Assembly: GCA_947034895.1 (NCBI GenBank)
Contig: OX344762.1
Coordinates: forward strand, 32,654,760-32,718,759
Reading direction: 5' to 3'
Length of the DNA stretch: 64,000 nucleotides
From: Rhytidiadelphus loreus
Taxonomy: Eukaryota; Streptophyta; Bryopsida; Hypnales; Hylocomiaceae
In this document: positions 11,044 to 22,494 of the stretch, one piece after another
Numbering within the stretch: position 1 is the first letter of the stretch
How the letters are laid out: every line of letters begins with the position of its first letter
The notes under the pieces: generated by a model
Told to the model about the DNA's origin: nothing
The model's database searches: none
Seen by the model: only the letters and a program-made list of their open reading frames with translations
Position numbers and translations under genes: made by a program

Positions 11044-11518
11044 CTACATCATTTTCATCAACATGCTTGGCTATTATATGAGAATCTCTCATATTATTTC
11101 CACAACAAAGAGTACACCAACAAAGTTCTTTGAGTGCATTATATTTGGATGCCATTGATTTGCTAGTGCTCTATTATCAACACGTACAAAATATGTTAGT
11201 AAGAAAATCATTACACCATAAAATTTAAAAATATGTTTTATTACATTATTCACATAATTTATCAAATATGTACTTTTTGTATTTATGAATTCATTAAAGG
11301 AGTATTTGAAAAAATGACCAATGAAAGATAATATGACATAACAAATTAATGTCTAACACATATTTCTCTTCTTCAACAGTACTTACAAAATTTATTAAAA
11401 AAAAAAAAGCTATTATTTTTCTAATAGAAAAATGACCACAAACAACTAAAAATTTATATTGCCTTCGTATATTGAATTCATATTCACAAAATTAGAAAGA
11501 AAAAATTAAATAAATATA

Positions 11519-11679
11519 AAGGCTACCGGTCCATCCAGTCGACGGCTAGGTTGTCGACCAAAAAAAAATATATATTTTTTTCTTCCACCGACTCGATTCT
11601 AATGCGCTCTTGATGCGTTTGGACGCTAACGGACATACTGACGTAAAAAACCAGCGTCATGTCATGATGAACAACCCTG
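11519..11679. mobile_element. fragment related to the hAT-type element at 22114-22494
   Basis: The right end, reverse-complemented, starts CAGGGTTGTTCATCATGACA and then has TGACG-rich sequence. This resembles the CAGGGTTGTC end and TGACG-rich interior of the hAT-type MITE near 22.1 kb. The left end and target duplication were not found. Confidence 0.35.
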
Positions 11680-14600
11680 GTACTACTAACTACTACTACT
11701 AAAGTAAAATAAAAGCTACATAAAAAATCATAAATATCAAAATAAATTTTGGAACAACAAAAAGTTCCTTCCTTATTAAAAAAATTAAACGTTGCAATGA
11801 AATTAACGTTGAAAAACAAGTATAGTAACGTTGTAATGAAAGTCGGGTTTAAGTGCTTGTAGTTGTAGTAGTTGAAGAGGCATATATACAAAGAACTTAC
11901 TTCGAGCTTCAATGACGGCCTGCGTGAATAAAGTGTTTGTTTGTCTTCACAATGAACCTTTGTCACCAGGACACTACGTAATTAGTGAATTTAAAAAAAA
12001 ATTAAAATAGACATTTCAATGCTTAAAATTCGAGCCATGTACAATAATTGGAATAAAAAATATATTCCAATATTAAACTAATTAAATTGACAGATAAAGT
12101 AATAGCAAATTTGTCCTTATTTTCCTCAGAAATTAGAGTTAGTACTTACTATGTTTCCAATGAAATCATAATAAAACCTTTTAACTAAAAATGAAAATAT
12201 TAAGGAATATCAAAGTATTTATATATGCCAACTATTGGAAAAAGTAAAAGCAAAAGAGACTTAGAGACATAGACTACTAGTGGGACTAATACTCCTACTC
12301 TAATAGTAGTAGTGGTTAGGAAGTATATTTAGTTTTTAATTTTAAAGATTCTCTAATTTTTTTAAATAAAAAATAAAAAATAAAAAATACTTCTAAATTC
12401 AAGAAGTTCCTCACCTCAAATTTAATCAACATGAAGTGAACTCCATACACCCCTTTTTCTAAGAGAGTTTAAAAAAAAAGGATAAGCGACATACAATTTG
12501 AAAAGACTTTTTATATCAAACAAAATTAACAACCTAAATTGATATATAGACTACACTAAAATTAGTAAATAATGGGTGGGTGGTAAAGAATGTATGGCCA
12601 GTAGATTTTCGTATGAGAGATTTTATAGTATCAAACATAACAAAACAAATTTGAAAAGATGAACTCATTTTATGCATAGATGTTATGAAAAGAGATCATA
12701 AATAATGAAATGGAAAGTGAAATAATTAAACTTTTTTTTAATTTAAAGTTACTCACGTGGAGAAATGGAATACATTGCTCAAAGTAATTGTACTTTTACC
12801 TTCATAAATATAGATGTAATGTACAGAAATGGTATAAAATATTAATTGGGCTTTTACTTTTAGAATATATATTGTAGATCACTCACACTAAAATGCAAGT
12901 AAGCTTATTTGTCTTTTAGTTTTGGAAATAATATCAAGTCAATTTAAGTACAAAATAGATGGACAACTCAAATTGAGGCAAATTTCAATAAGAAACGTTG
13001 ATACTAAATTCTTTGTTTAATTTATCAAATCATTTATTTATTTGAGAATACGTAATAGCAAGTTGGTTGAAGAAAACAAAATTATAATGATTCAAATAGT
13101 AAACCGTGACATGGGTGTAAGCAAGATTCTAAGCTACATATGTAAGGAAAATAAAGAGGAAAGGCAATTGAAAGAGATATCCAAAGGTTAAATAAATTGA
13201 AAATTACAAAACAAATGGTAGAAAGTCATGAAAATATGAACCTAAATTTAATTGACCATCAAACATAATAACAACATTTACAAAGGCCTCTATAATGTGC
13301 TATATTACAACTAATAGAAGTTTTGAAGAAAGTGTGGGGATTATTTTCAACTTTCTACCCTAATTTATAACCCTCCAAAACTGATAAAATTGAAGAGACT
13401 AATATACTATGCTAAAGAAGTATTCCCATCAAACTTCCAATTGTTTTAGCTTAAATAGCATGACCCTAGACCATGTTGTTCATCACTATTATTTATTTAT
13501 TTACAAAAAAATCAAACAATTTTAATTTCTCTTGTATTTACTATGATTAACATTAGAGGAGAAATATTCGTTTTTTAGCATATATTTCTTATTTAATTAA
13601 ATAAATAAGAAAAAAAACAAGATAAATTTGATAAATCACAAATTTTATGAGGAAAATAGGTGAAAAAATATTATATACTTTGAAATGTTAGAAAATGATG
13701 AACTTTGATGGGAAAAATGTAAAGTAGACCTTAGACATTGACCCCTAAATGCATGAGGTATCAAATTCTGGTGTCGATAATACTTTGAAATTAAATAAAA
13801 CCTAACCAAATTTATATTTTTAGTAGTTTTTATTTTAGACAAAAAACTTATTGAATTGTAATTGTAGCACCCAAAATCCAATCTCACAGAAGATTGATTA
13901 TGGTTTTGTTTTTTTAGTATTACATGCAAAGGAATCTATTGCAATCTTTATTGTCTGTATTGTTGAGAGCTTTTGGAAATGACATTTGAAACACACTAAA
14001 TATTGGAGTTCTTTCCACAGTAGAAACTCATTTAAAAAAATTGTATAGTAGATTATAAGAAGCCGTAAATTGATCAAAGTCATGCATATTATGTCCTTCT
14101 AACCTCATATTTTTTGGTTGGCAAATTATTTTAGATTTGACATATGAAAAGAGGATTGGAAGACTTCAAATCACTTCAAAAAATTTGACAACCTCGCAAT
14201 AGAACATTATAATCGTAATAGGACAAATGTAATTGAGAAAAACAATTTCAGTGTACCCACATTGACATCCTCCTAAGGGCACAAAAATTGCTTAATTATC
14301 ATGAAATATTTGTCATGAGATCATCTCTATGATGATAACTTGTTTGTCTAATTTCAAGTTCAAAAGATTTGCCTAGAAAAAGATATTTGAAATCTACCAA
14401 CATGTATAGTTGTGAAATAATTTCTAACAACTAATTCTGTTGGTAGATTTTGATCATCTTTTTATGGGAAAATCCTTTGAACTTGAAATTACACATATGT
14501 TACCAACATAGAAATGATCTCATGCCAAAAATTTCATGGCAAAATTTTAATTTCTCAATCTTTGGGAGGGTGTCAAAGTTGAAAGCATTGAAATTGTTTC

Positions 14601-14859
14601 TCTCAACTACACATGTTGGTAGATTGTGAATATCTTTTTTTGTGTGAATCTTTGGACCTTGAAATTTGTCGCATATGTTATTAACATAGAGATCATATTG
14701 TGGGAAAATATTCGTGTTAAAATAACAATTTTTCAGCCCTAGGGAGGGCATCAAAGATGGCAACAATGAATGTTTTCTTCCTTGTGAAAGCAAGAAATTG
14801 GACCCTACTGTACATACTATTAACCACCCAATTTGTGCATTTCTTATGTACAAGGAGTG
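11680..14859. other. AT-rich interior of the CACTA element, no gene recognised
   Basis: Long A/T tracts and diverged direct repeats of about 200 bp at 14330-14720, built around a shared ATCTTTTT, CTTTGAACTTGAAATT and ACATAGA pattern. A 147-codon minus-strand frame at 11523-11966 overlaps this part but is low-complexity and has no recognisable domain. The transposase expected in an autonomous CACTA element was not seen. Confidence 0.5.
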
Positions 14860-15130
14860 CTCCAGTTCAAACTGGATCTCTAAATCTACCAAATTCTTTA
14901 AATGCACCAAATTTTCACAATCTAGCGAATTCTTAAAATCTACCAAAGTCATAAAATATGCCGAATTCTTAAAATCTACCAAATTATTCAAGTCTATCAA
15001 ACTCTCTTAATCTACCCAAATCGTAAAATCTATTCATTTTTTTCAAATCTACCAAATCTTTCAAATCTACCAAATTTTGAAAAATTTGTGAATCGTATTT
15101 TTACCCAAAATCCAAAATCTACCAAACTCT
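14860..15130. repeat. right subterminal repeats of the CACTA element
   Basis: About a dozen degenerate copies of AAATCTACCAAAT spaced 15-35 bp apart. They are the reverse complement of the GTAGATTT cluster near the left end. Confidence 0.65.
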
Positions 15131-15291
15131 TAATATTGTTCTAAATACTAAACACCGAATCTACCAAAGTGTTGAAAATGTCATTTCAATAGGGGTGGCT
15201 TTAATGACATTTCCCCAAAACATGGTTGAAATGACATTTTCTCAAAAATGTCATTTCAACATGTCATTAAAACACCCCTTCTGCACTAGTG

Positions 15292-15475
15292 ATGGAGAAT
15301 AAGTGTGCCATGATAGAATCATACATGTGCCAATTTTATGCTTAGCACATTCAAATCACTCCTAATTCACGCATTTCCACTCCCCTTGGACAATCTTTCC
15401 ATTGTTTTCATTCTTTCAGTGGCTTCATTTTGTGCCATTTTAATGGAATACCGCCATTTTAACGAAATTGTCCAT
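15292..15475. mobile_element. MITE family M1, right part, interrupted by the CACTA element
   Basis: Begins at the ATG duplicated by the CACTA insertion and ends with GCCATTTTAATGGAATACCG, then CCATTTTAACGAAATTG. This is the inverted partner of 4947-5010. Confidence 0.6.
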
Positions 15476-15530
15476 AATTGTCTTTCATATATTTCATTGC
15501 TTGAATTCAATGAATTGAAAGACATTTAAT

Positions 15531-15709
15531 GGGCAATTTCGTTAAAATGGCGGTATTCCATTGGCATTTGTACATGAAGGAATAGAGATCAAGGTGTATT
15601 GAGGCACCTATTCATCTCATATCAAGCATCCATTGTGTTCCATGCATGCCCAAATCACAAGATCTCATGCCCTAGTTGGTCCCTTGAACCGCCATTTTAA
15701 CGAAATTGA
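15531..15709. mobile_element. MITE family M1, copy c
   Basis: Left end GGGCAATTTCGTTAAAATGG, right end ACCGCCATTTTAACGAAATT; about 180 bp between outer ends. No coding content. Confidence 0.55.
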
Positions 15710-15820
15710 CGTGCAACTAAGTTAAATCGGACTTGTGAGATCGAGTTTCGGACTATCGACACAATGTGAACATTATTCATGTGGGGAATTAATGCAATAT
15801 GCATGAGCTGGGTGTGCATG

Positions 15821-16167
15821 CACTATAAGAAAACATGGTAAAAAAAAACCCCACTCGATTTTTGAGTGTGGTTCTTTTGGTCAGGTTTTTGCGCAGGAAA
15901 TTTTGCAGTAAAACTCAACTTCATTTGCAGTTTCCCACTGCAATTTTTGGAATTAGGAAACATATAATATACCATTGGAAAGGCATTTTAAGACCTTTCC
16001 AATGGTATATTATACGTTTCCTAATTCCAAAAATTGCAGTGGGAAACTGCAAATGAAGTTGAGTTTTACTGCAAAATTTCCTGCACAAAAAACGTGACCA
16101 AAAGAACCGTAGTGGACGTCCACTATGGTTTCACTACGGGTTTTTTTTACCATGTTTTCTTATAGTG
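15821..16167. mobile_element. CACTA-type foldback MITE, CACTATAAGAAA ends
   Basis: A 347-bp near-perfect inverted repeat: two arms of about 168 bp around a loop of about 10 bp near 15990. Ends are CACTATAAGAAAACATGG and its complement. It is flanked by a perfect ATG duplication (15818-15820 and 16168-16170). CACTA ends and a 3-bp duplication place it in the CACTA superfamily. The arms are nearly identical for over 100 bp, so a transcript would fold into one long hairpin. Confidence 0.88.
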
Positions 16168-16532
16168 ATGTAGTGCCATATTAGTAGACTCCCAGTTTCA
16201 GATGTAAATGTTTTTATTGTTCAACTCTGAAAGCTTTCATTGTTAAATGCATCATTTTCACACATCAGGTGAGATTAAATTTTCAGCAGATTATTTTGAA
16301 GTCTCATTCATGCTGCACCCTCCCAATGTGGCTAAATTAAATTGAAGCTGGTGCAGCCTTTTTCGCTTCAATCAATTATAATCACATATAAAAACATAGT
16401 TATTACAAAAATGCTTAAAATAATATGAAATCATTTTTAAAATGGAGATGATAGTAATAAACATCATGGTGTACATAATTGATGTATTCCTTGAACTGAG
16501 TAGAAAATGTTCAAAAATCGAAAGGAGCATCA

Positions 16533-16810
16533 TGGGCAATTTCATTAAAATGGCGAAATTCCTTGACTCTAGCAATTTTCGGAGTTCAGATTGGGCAATC
16601 TAAAATGTACAACTATTCTAAATTTCTTAAATCTAAATCATTCTTTGATGTCTAAAATCTACATGTGTCATAGATGGCACTTTTATAGTTCTGACTATGA
16701 GGTCTGAAATCTATAGTAGTCCTAGATGTCACTTTTACAATTTAGACCAGAAAATTCTTTAAATGGCACACAAAATACCAGTTATACCACCATTTTAATG
16801 AAATTTACCA
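16533..16810. mobile_element. MITE family M1, copy d
   Basis: Left end TGGGCAATTTCATTAAAATG, right end CCATTTTAATGAAATTTACC. About 278 bp, more diverged than the other copies. Confidence 0.5.
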
Positions 16811-17264
16811 TGTGTATAAATTGAAGCTTTCAGGATGCTACCTTCAAATGTGCTACAAAAATTAAAATTAAAACATTAAAATAGAATAGAAAAAATATTA
16901 TAAATTTTTTTATTAGATTTATATTTTTTTAGTTAAAAGCTTTAAAATATTTGAAATCAAGAAAAATGCAAAAATTTAGGTTTGACTTTTTAAATGTCCC
17001 TTGGGTTTGCAATGTCCTTGGAGGATTAAGTTTACAATGTTACAAAATCCTATCACGTTTTCAATCTTTCATCCCACTAGATGGTTGCATTCCCATCCGC
17101 TTACACGTTATCATTCAAATTTTTGAAGCAGTCTTTAGTTCAAAATTCAAACATTGACAAACAAAAGAAAATATACAACAAAAGTGATGTTGCAATGGTT
17201 CTGCTACTAGTGTATATACTAATGAAAAAACAAATAACAACCTAAATTTATGGTTAAATAATAT

Positions 17265-17600
17265 CATTAGAGAACAAATGAGGCCTCCAGAGGGCTGCTC
17301 CGGAGGACCAAACAAAGTTATTGTTTTCAAAGTAGTCCTTGGCCGGAATCTAGTTGCAGAGGAAAGTCAGCTTGGGTGAATATTGCTAGACCAGTCAATC
17401 TTGGCAACTAAATTTTTTTTTTTAATTTTAAATTTTAAAATATATATATAGGTTTCTATGCCACTGGCAACATTAAAAACTACAGGTTTGAGGTGGGCAA
17501 TTTTAGGAGGAAAAAATCTTTTTTTGCCAAAAAAAAAAGATGGGAGGATAGTTCAGTTGTTGGAGCAGCCTTCCAGAGGCCTCATTTTTTCTCTAATGGC
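17265..17600. mobile_element. foldback element with GAGGCCTC-rich ends
   Basis: The left end ATTAGAGAACAAATGAGGCC and following AGAGGGCTGCTCC are mirrored at the right by GGAGCAGCCTTCCAGAGGCC and TCATTTTTTCTCTAAT. Arms are about 40 bp. The interior is AT-rich with a TATATATA run. No clean direct duplication was found. Confidence 0.55.
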
Positions 17601-20600
17601 ACCACTTTAGTTCTAAATTTTTGTTTGTTTTTTGAGTCCAAAATCAAAATATGAAATGGAGTTACCATTGGATCAAGATTTTTGGATACATTAGAAAAAA
17701 TAGAAAAATAAAGAAAACTTAGAAAAATAGGATCATAGTGTTAAAAAAAAATTAATACTAAAGTCTACTTTATAAAATGTTTATTCACCTCACATTCTTG
17801 ACTATAACATTAGGAAAAGTTTGAGGCCTAAAAGAGGCTACTTGTTTTTTATTTTTGGCAGCCCCACAGTGCAAGTACAGAAAAATAAAAATAAAAATTA
17901 TTTTTATTTTTTTAATATTAAAAAAATAAAATACATATTAAATAAAATTGCCAATCTAATGTGGCACCAATAGTGCCATGTCAGATCTGGAAAACAAAAC
18001 AAAACAATTCCCTAATTGCACCCAAGGGGGAACTTGTAGCCTTTTGCACGCCTCAGATTTTTTGTAATGTCTATATGCAAAGAGTATTTAAATTGTCAAA
18101 TACTGTCAAAAATTTCACCAACATTTCAAAATTGGCTCATAATACAATACAAACAATTTATTTTTTAAAGCAATGTAAGTTGTAGAGCAAATCCAAAAAT
18201 GAAAGAATCAACAAAAAAAACAATCTCATAGATTGTTTGATAGAATCTCAACAATTTCTAAAATACAAATTCACATTAAACTTATAGTTGAGCAAAAAAT
18301 TCAAACCATTCTTTTGCAAAAACAAAAAAAATCAACATTTGAATTTGTTGAAAAATTTTCAAGCATTCATTTGACTACTAATAAAGATACGAGTACCTTT
18401 GAAGTAGACCAAATGTATTTGGTTGGTGATAGTGAAGACCTTAATAAAAAATGATCACACCATTCACATCATGATTTCTAAGATTTAGGTAGAGTTTGCT
18501 AGACTTACTAAAGTTGAGCATCCAAAATCTTGGTCTACATCCTTCTTGTCAATTGCCATCTTTGAGAGCAATTTGACTCATCAAATTGCTTTCAAGTAAA
18601 ATTGATCATCTCTTCATTACTCCTTCATCCACTACTTTGATTTGGTAACAATGTACAATGGACTAGACCTTTCATTTTGTTGAATTATGCTTTGGAATAT
18701 TATTCATTTTTGGAGTATTCTAATTCTAAAACTAAAATTCTAAAGATGGTCAATATATAGACCTAAAGACATTGTATTTAAAACAATAAAATATAGAATA
18801 ATTTTCTATATAGGAGAATAAAAAAGAATAAAATCTCAAAAAAAATAAGTAATCTGAAAATTCAATCTTTGAAAAATAAATTAAATTAAATTTTAAAAAT
18901 ACAATAATAGAATGCCATCTAACAACAATTTTGTAAATAAAATCATTTACTATAAAAACTCTGAAATAATTTTTTCTATTTCTCATATTTCATGTAGAAA
19001 AAGATCACTTTGTAGACTCTTGTACAACAAAGGTTTATTTATTCTTAAAAGTTTTGTCACAAAATAGATGTGGTCAATTATTTGTGTCACCTTTTCATCC
19101 ACATAGTTTTTCACTTGTTTGATCTTACTACCTGGCCTAATGCTATCCTTGCAACTTCTCAATAAAATCTTGTAGATTGGTGAATCCTTTTTGGTAGTGT
19201 TGTATAGTAATGGAGTTTGTCCTGGTTATCATAATAAAAAAGAAAATATCTAAATAGCTTCATCACTCTAATTAAGATGTCAATTCTGGTAACTACATGT
19301 ATTTGTGTCCGAAGAAGCAATTAAGCATTGTTCCTATTATTGAATTTCCTAATTTTGTGTTGAATCTTGTTGGAAGTCAAAAACTAATTCTAGATTTTCT
19401 ACTTATGCATTTTTGGACACTATATGAATAAACTATGAATTTTCAAAGTGCTCAAACATAATTAAATTCAAAAGCAAATTGAGGCTCTCATCAATTTCAT
19501 GATTAAAGGAAGTATATTTAAGGCAAGAATTTGTAGGGGTCGGTTTTCGAACGGATCATAATTATTGTAGAATGGTCAATGATGGAGGTCACCTAGCATT
19601 CAAGAACTTATAATACCTTGATATTTGCTTGAAACTTGCTCAAATTTTGTCCAAATGTACATCTTCAAGGGTACTTTATACTGAAAATAATTTTGCCAAA
19701 AAAGACTTATTAAAAAGGAGGTATTGGAGATTTAGGAAGAGAGGTGCAAATTTATAAGGATAAAAAAAAGCAGGTAACCCTTGATTGTGCAAGTGACTAT
19801 GCAGGGATTCAGCTACCTTGGTCTAGTATTCCCATATTTTGTTTTTTTGGGCTAAGTGTACCATTAAGGTAGATAAGTCTATTACCATCTTGATTTGCAA
19901 TTTGAATATCATGGGGCAAATATTTTTCCAAAGGGGGCAAATATTTTTCAGAAGTGTGTGTTTATTTAAGGAATCAAATCGAAGTGGAATTATAATTTCC
20001 AATTAAAATTATAATTTTTGTGAATTTCTAAAGTGTTCTACTTTGAAATTACAAAATAGCCCATAGAGTGGAGTCATAAACGTCCTATAAACAACCCATA
20101 ACTACCTTTCCATATATCTATTGGCACTTAAGTACTCACCAATGAAGGATTGATACATTATCCCTTGTTGGCATCAATGCACTGATTTTGTCATAAAATG
20201 AATGGATTTGGATGAATTTTGTGGTGGAATTTGGTCCCAAAATAGAATGATGAAAATGGATTGGTCTACCTTAATTGTGTGGTGAAGGGTTGTTAAGTAG
20301 TCAATAGATAACTAAGTGCACTAAATTAAGGTAAACTACTCCATTCCAATCCTAACTTCCATTCCAAATATTTAGGAAAAGCTTCCTTCTATGTTGTCTA
20401 TATCGAAAAATAGAAAATAAAAATGAAGGGATTATTTAGGGAGTTTATTGCACAAAATGAAAATAACATGTATCTAGAATGGACAAAATCCATACCTTAA
20501 TTATACATTGCCATCAATTCACTATGAATTAGCTTCAAATCAATGCAAATCAATTCATTGTGGTAGTAGAAATTAGTAGTTGATAATGAGGTCATTATAG

Positions 20601-20851
20601 ACTAGATTGGGTAACTATGTATTAAATTAGGCACATGTTAGTAGAAGTCTACAATAGCTATTTTTTGACGATGACAAACATGTCTACAGGCTAAAATGGG
20701 ATGTCTTAGGTAACACCCTTCTACAAATTTAGAAAAAAACAAGTGAAATCCAAAAATTATTTTTTCAATTGTAATGTTGTTTCTTATTGCTAGTCTACCA
20801 TTAAAATTTATTCCCACATTTTTCAAATAGTAGTATCAATACTGCACTTAT
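17601..20851. other. AT-rich spacer with an old dispersed repeat (19860-20290)
   Basis: No gene found. The stretch 19860-20290 is similar, in reverse orientation, to 61420-62050. Shared pieces include AGATAAGTCTATTACCATC / GATGGTAATAAGCTTGTCT and ATAGAGTGGAGTCATAAACG / CGTTTACAACTCCACTCT. This suggests an old interspersed element. Confidence 0.5.
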
Positions 20852-21258
20852 CTTAGAGTAATATGCTCTAAAAGTGACCATTTAAGAGCTGGTCCGCCTT
20901 TTTCATAAGCTTACGCAGACAAAATTATTTTTAGATCATTTTTCAGAGAAAGAAAAATGGATGTGGAAACTAACACAGGTGGTTTTGTATTTTTCCAAGC
21001 ATTTTTGAATTACTTATAAATTTTCAAAGATTCAAAGCATAGCCACCTATTTGTGACTATAGGTCTCCCAAAATCTGTCCACTTGCAATTTGTAAATAGA
21101 TGTGTGGAAATCAAAGGCAATGATTAGCTCTTGCAATAGAAAAATAATTTTTTCTTGATGCATTTAATTGCTACAGTCAAGGATCACCGTCTCCATTATT
21201 CACCCCAAAATAGAGGCGGTTTGAAGAAGGCGGGCGCTTTTAGAGCATACTACCTTAG
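20852..21258. mobile_element. MITE family M2, copy 2
   Basis: About 407 bp, homologous over its length to 7951-8366. The left end is decayed (CTTAGAGTAATATGCTCTAA); the right end is GGGCGCTTTTAGAGCATACT, then ACCTTAG. It abuts a Tourist-like MITE, whose TTA target lies in the last bases of this copy. Confidence 0.65.
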
Positions 21259-21642
21259 GGTGCATCTCCATTGCCTCATGGACCTCCAGGATCGGAGGGG
21301 TTCGGGAGGGCTCCATTAAAGAAGCTTGCTGGCCTGGAGGGGTGGGGCTAGAGGTCCAGGCTTTAGACTGCGCATTTTGGGCGCGTAAGGCTGGAGGGGC
21401 CGGATCCTCCCCTGGACCCCCTAATTTTACAACTGATTCACTTGGTTCCCGCTGTCTCGCGCGCAACGCCCTCACCTCCGCCTCCACGTCCGCCCAAGTG
21501 AAAAAAAATTGTTTTTTTATGGTCCTCCAGGTCCCTACCTCTAGGTGCAATGGAGACCACCCGGAGGGTGCCTGGCCTCCAACTTGGAGGTCCCGGAGGG
21601 CTCCAACACATGAACGTCTGATTGTGCAATGGAGACCGGCCC
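21258..21642. mobile_element. Tourist-like (PIF/Harbinger) MITE, TTA duplication
   Basis: A 385-bp GC-rich element with ends GGGTGCATCTCCATTGC and GCAATGGAGACCGGCCC. It is bounded by TTA (21255-21257) and TTA (21643-21645). A second internal inverted copy of the CTCCAGG/CCTGGAG pattern makes it strongly self-complementary. It contains sizeable open frames on both strands that reflect base composition, not genes. Confidence 0.7.
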
Positions 21643-22042
21643 TTAGGGCCGGTATATACTTAGGGCCGGTATATACTTGGGGCCAGATTGGAGGCCGACC
21701 AGAACTCTTCAAGTTTGAAACCAATAGGATCACTCAATTTCTCCAAATCCGGCCCAAGAGCTTTATACTAGGGCTAGATTGATACCAACACTCATCCTAC
21801 GTGTCAACTTAGGTGGCATAGTTTTGGCACCAAACCATCCGGCCCCACGGGAGTAATCGGGCTGAGGTTTTTGGTGGCCTGATTTCCCATCTAGGGCCGG
21901 ATTGGGCTCCTCCATTGGATCGGACAAATCTCCACTGTCTACCATGCAAGAGCTTTTCTTTTTTATTACATTTTTTAATAATTGTGAGCTCAATCCCATC
22001 TGGTTGAGTCATGTTGTGCTACAGATGCTGTGTTACAAGATA

Positions 22043-22105
22043 TTAATACTAAATTTTATTGTTAATACTAAATTTTATTGTTTAATACTAAATTTTATTG
22101 TTAAT
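22043..22105. repeat. short tandem repeat, 19-20 bp x 3
   Basis: Three near-identical copies of TTAATACTAAATTTTATTG, directly left of the nested hAT-type element. Confidence 0.8.
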
Positions 22106-22113
22106 AATGAATT

Positions 22114-22494
22114 CAGGGTTGTCTATCCGGACGTGACGTGGGCTTTTCACATCCGGATGTCATGACACATCCGTCTTGACATGTCGGTATTGCCATCAGC
22201 CCCCCCCCAAAAAAAAAAATTTGACGGTCAGTTTGTCACCCTAGAGCAAACCAGTCGATAGACAGGTCGTTTTTTTTTTTTTTTGTAGACGGCCAATTTG
22301 TCAAGGTCGACAATCTAACCGTCTAGTTGACGGCCCGACCATCCAAGTTGACGGACTACCTGTCCAAGTCAACAAACCACCCGTCTAGGGAATTTTTTTA
22401 TTTTTATTTTTAAATCTCGATGGACGTCAAGTTGAATCCTGACGTGTGTTCAAACATCCTGACGGACGGACCTGATGTGACGGGGACAACCCTA
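22114..22494. mobile_element. hAT-type MITE, 8-bp duplication AATGAATT
   Basis: Ends are CAGGGTTGTC at the left and TAGGGTTGTC (reverse complement of the right). They differ only in the first base, just as the CAGGG/TAGGG ends of maize Ac/Ds do. A perfect 8-bp duplication, AATGAATT, sits at 22106-22113 and 22495-22502. The 381-bp interior is rich in TGACGG motifs. All three points fit the hAT superfamily. Confidence 0.82.

Larger units (their letters stand above)
5011..15291. mobile_element. CACTA (CMC/EnSpm-type) element with captured gene fragments
   Basis: Both ends begin CACTAGTGCA, then AAGGGGTGTTTTAATGACA with one mismatch between ends. It is flanked by a perfect 3-bp duplication, ATG at 5008-5010 and ATG at 15292-15294, the signature of CACTA transposons. 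The inner ends carry inverted subterminal repeats: clustered GTAGATTT at the left (5200-5780) and AAATCTACC at the right (14860-15130), plus many ATGTCATTT motifs. Length is 10,281 bp. No transposase of TNP2/TNPD type was recognised, so it is probably non-autonomous, or its transposase exons are too decayed to see. It carries Ulp1 protease exons, a CHMP1 fragment, a kinesin-9-like exon and an unidentified four-exon fragment. Confidence 0.88.

Noticed and set aside
11523..11966. 147-codon minus-strand frame in the CACTA element
   Set aside because: Phe/Tyr/Ile-rich low-complexity product from AT-rich DNA, partly over a hAT-like remnant; not a transposase by any motif I know.
5100..15200. Search for a TNP2-type transposase in the 10-kb CACTA element
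   Set aside because: No DDE-type motifs or conserved blocks could be read in any frame, so I do not call the element autonomous.
21200..21782. 146- and 177-codon frames on opposite strands
   Set aside because: Both fall over a GC-rich, self-complementary Tourist-like MITE; no domain, and strands mirror each other.
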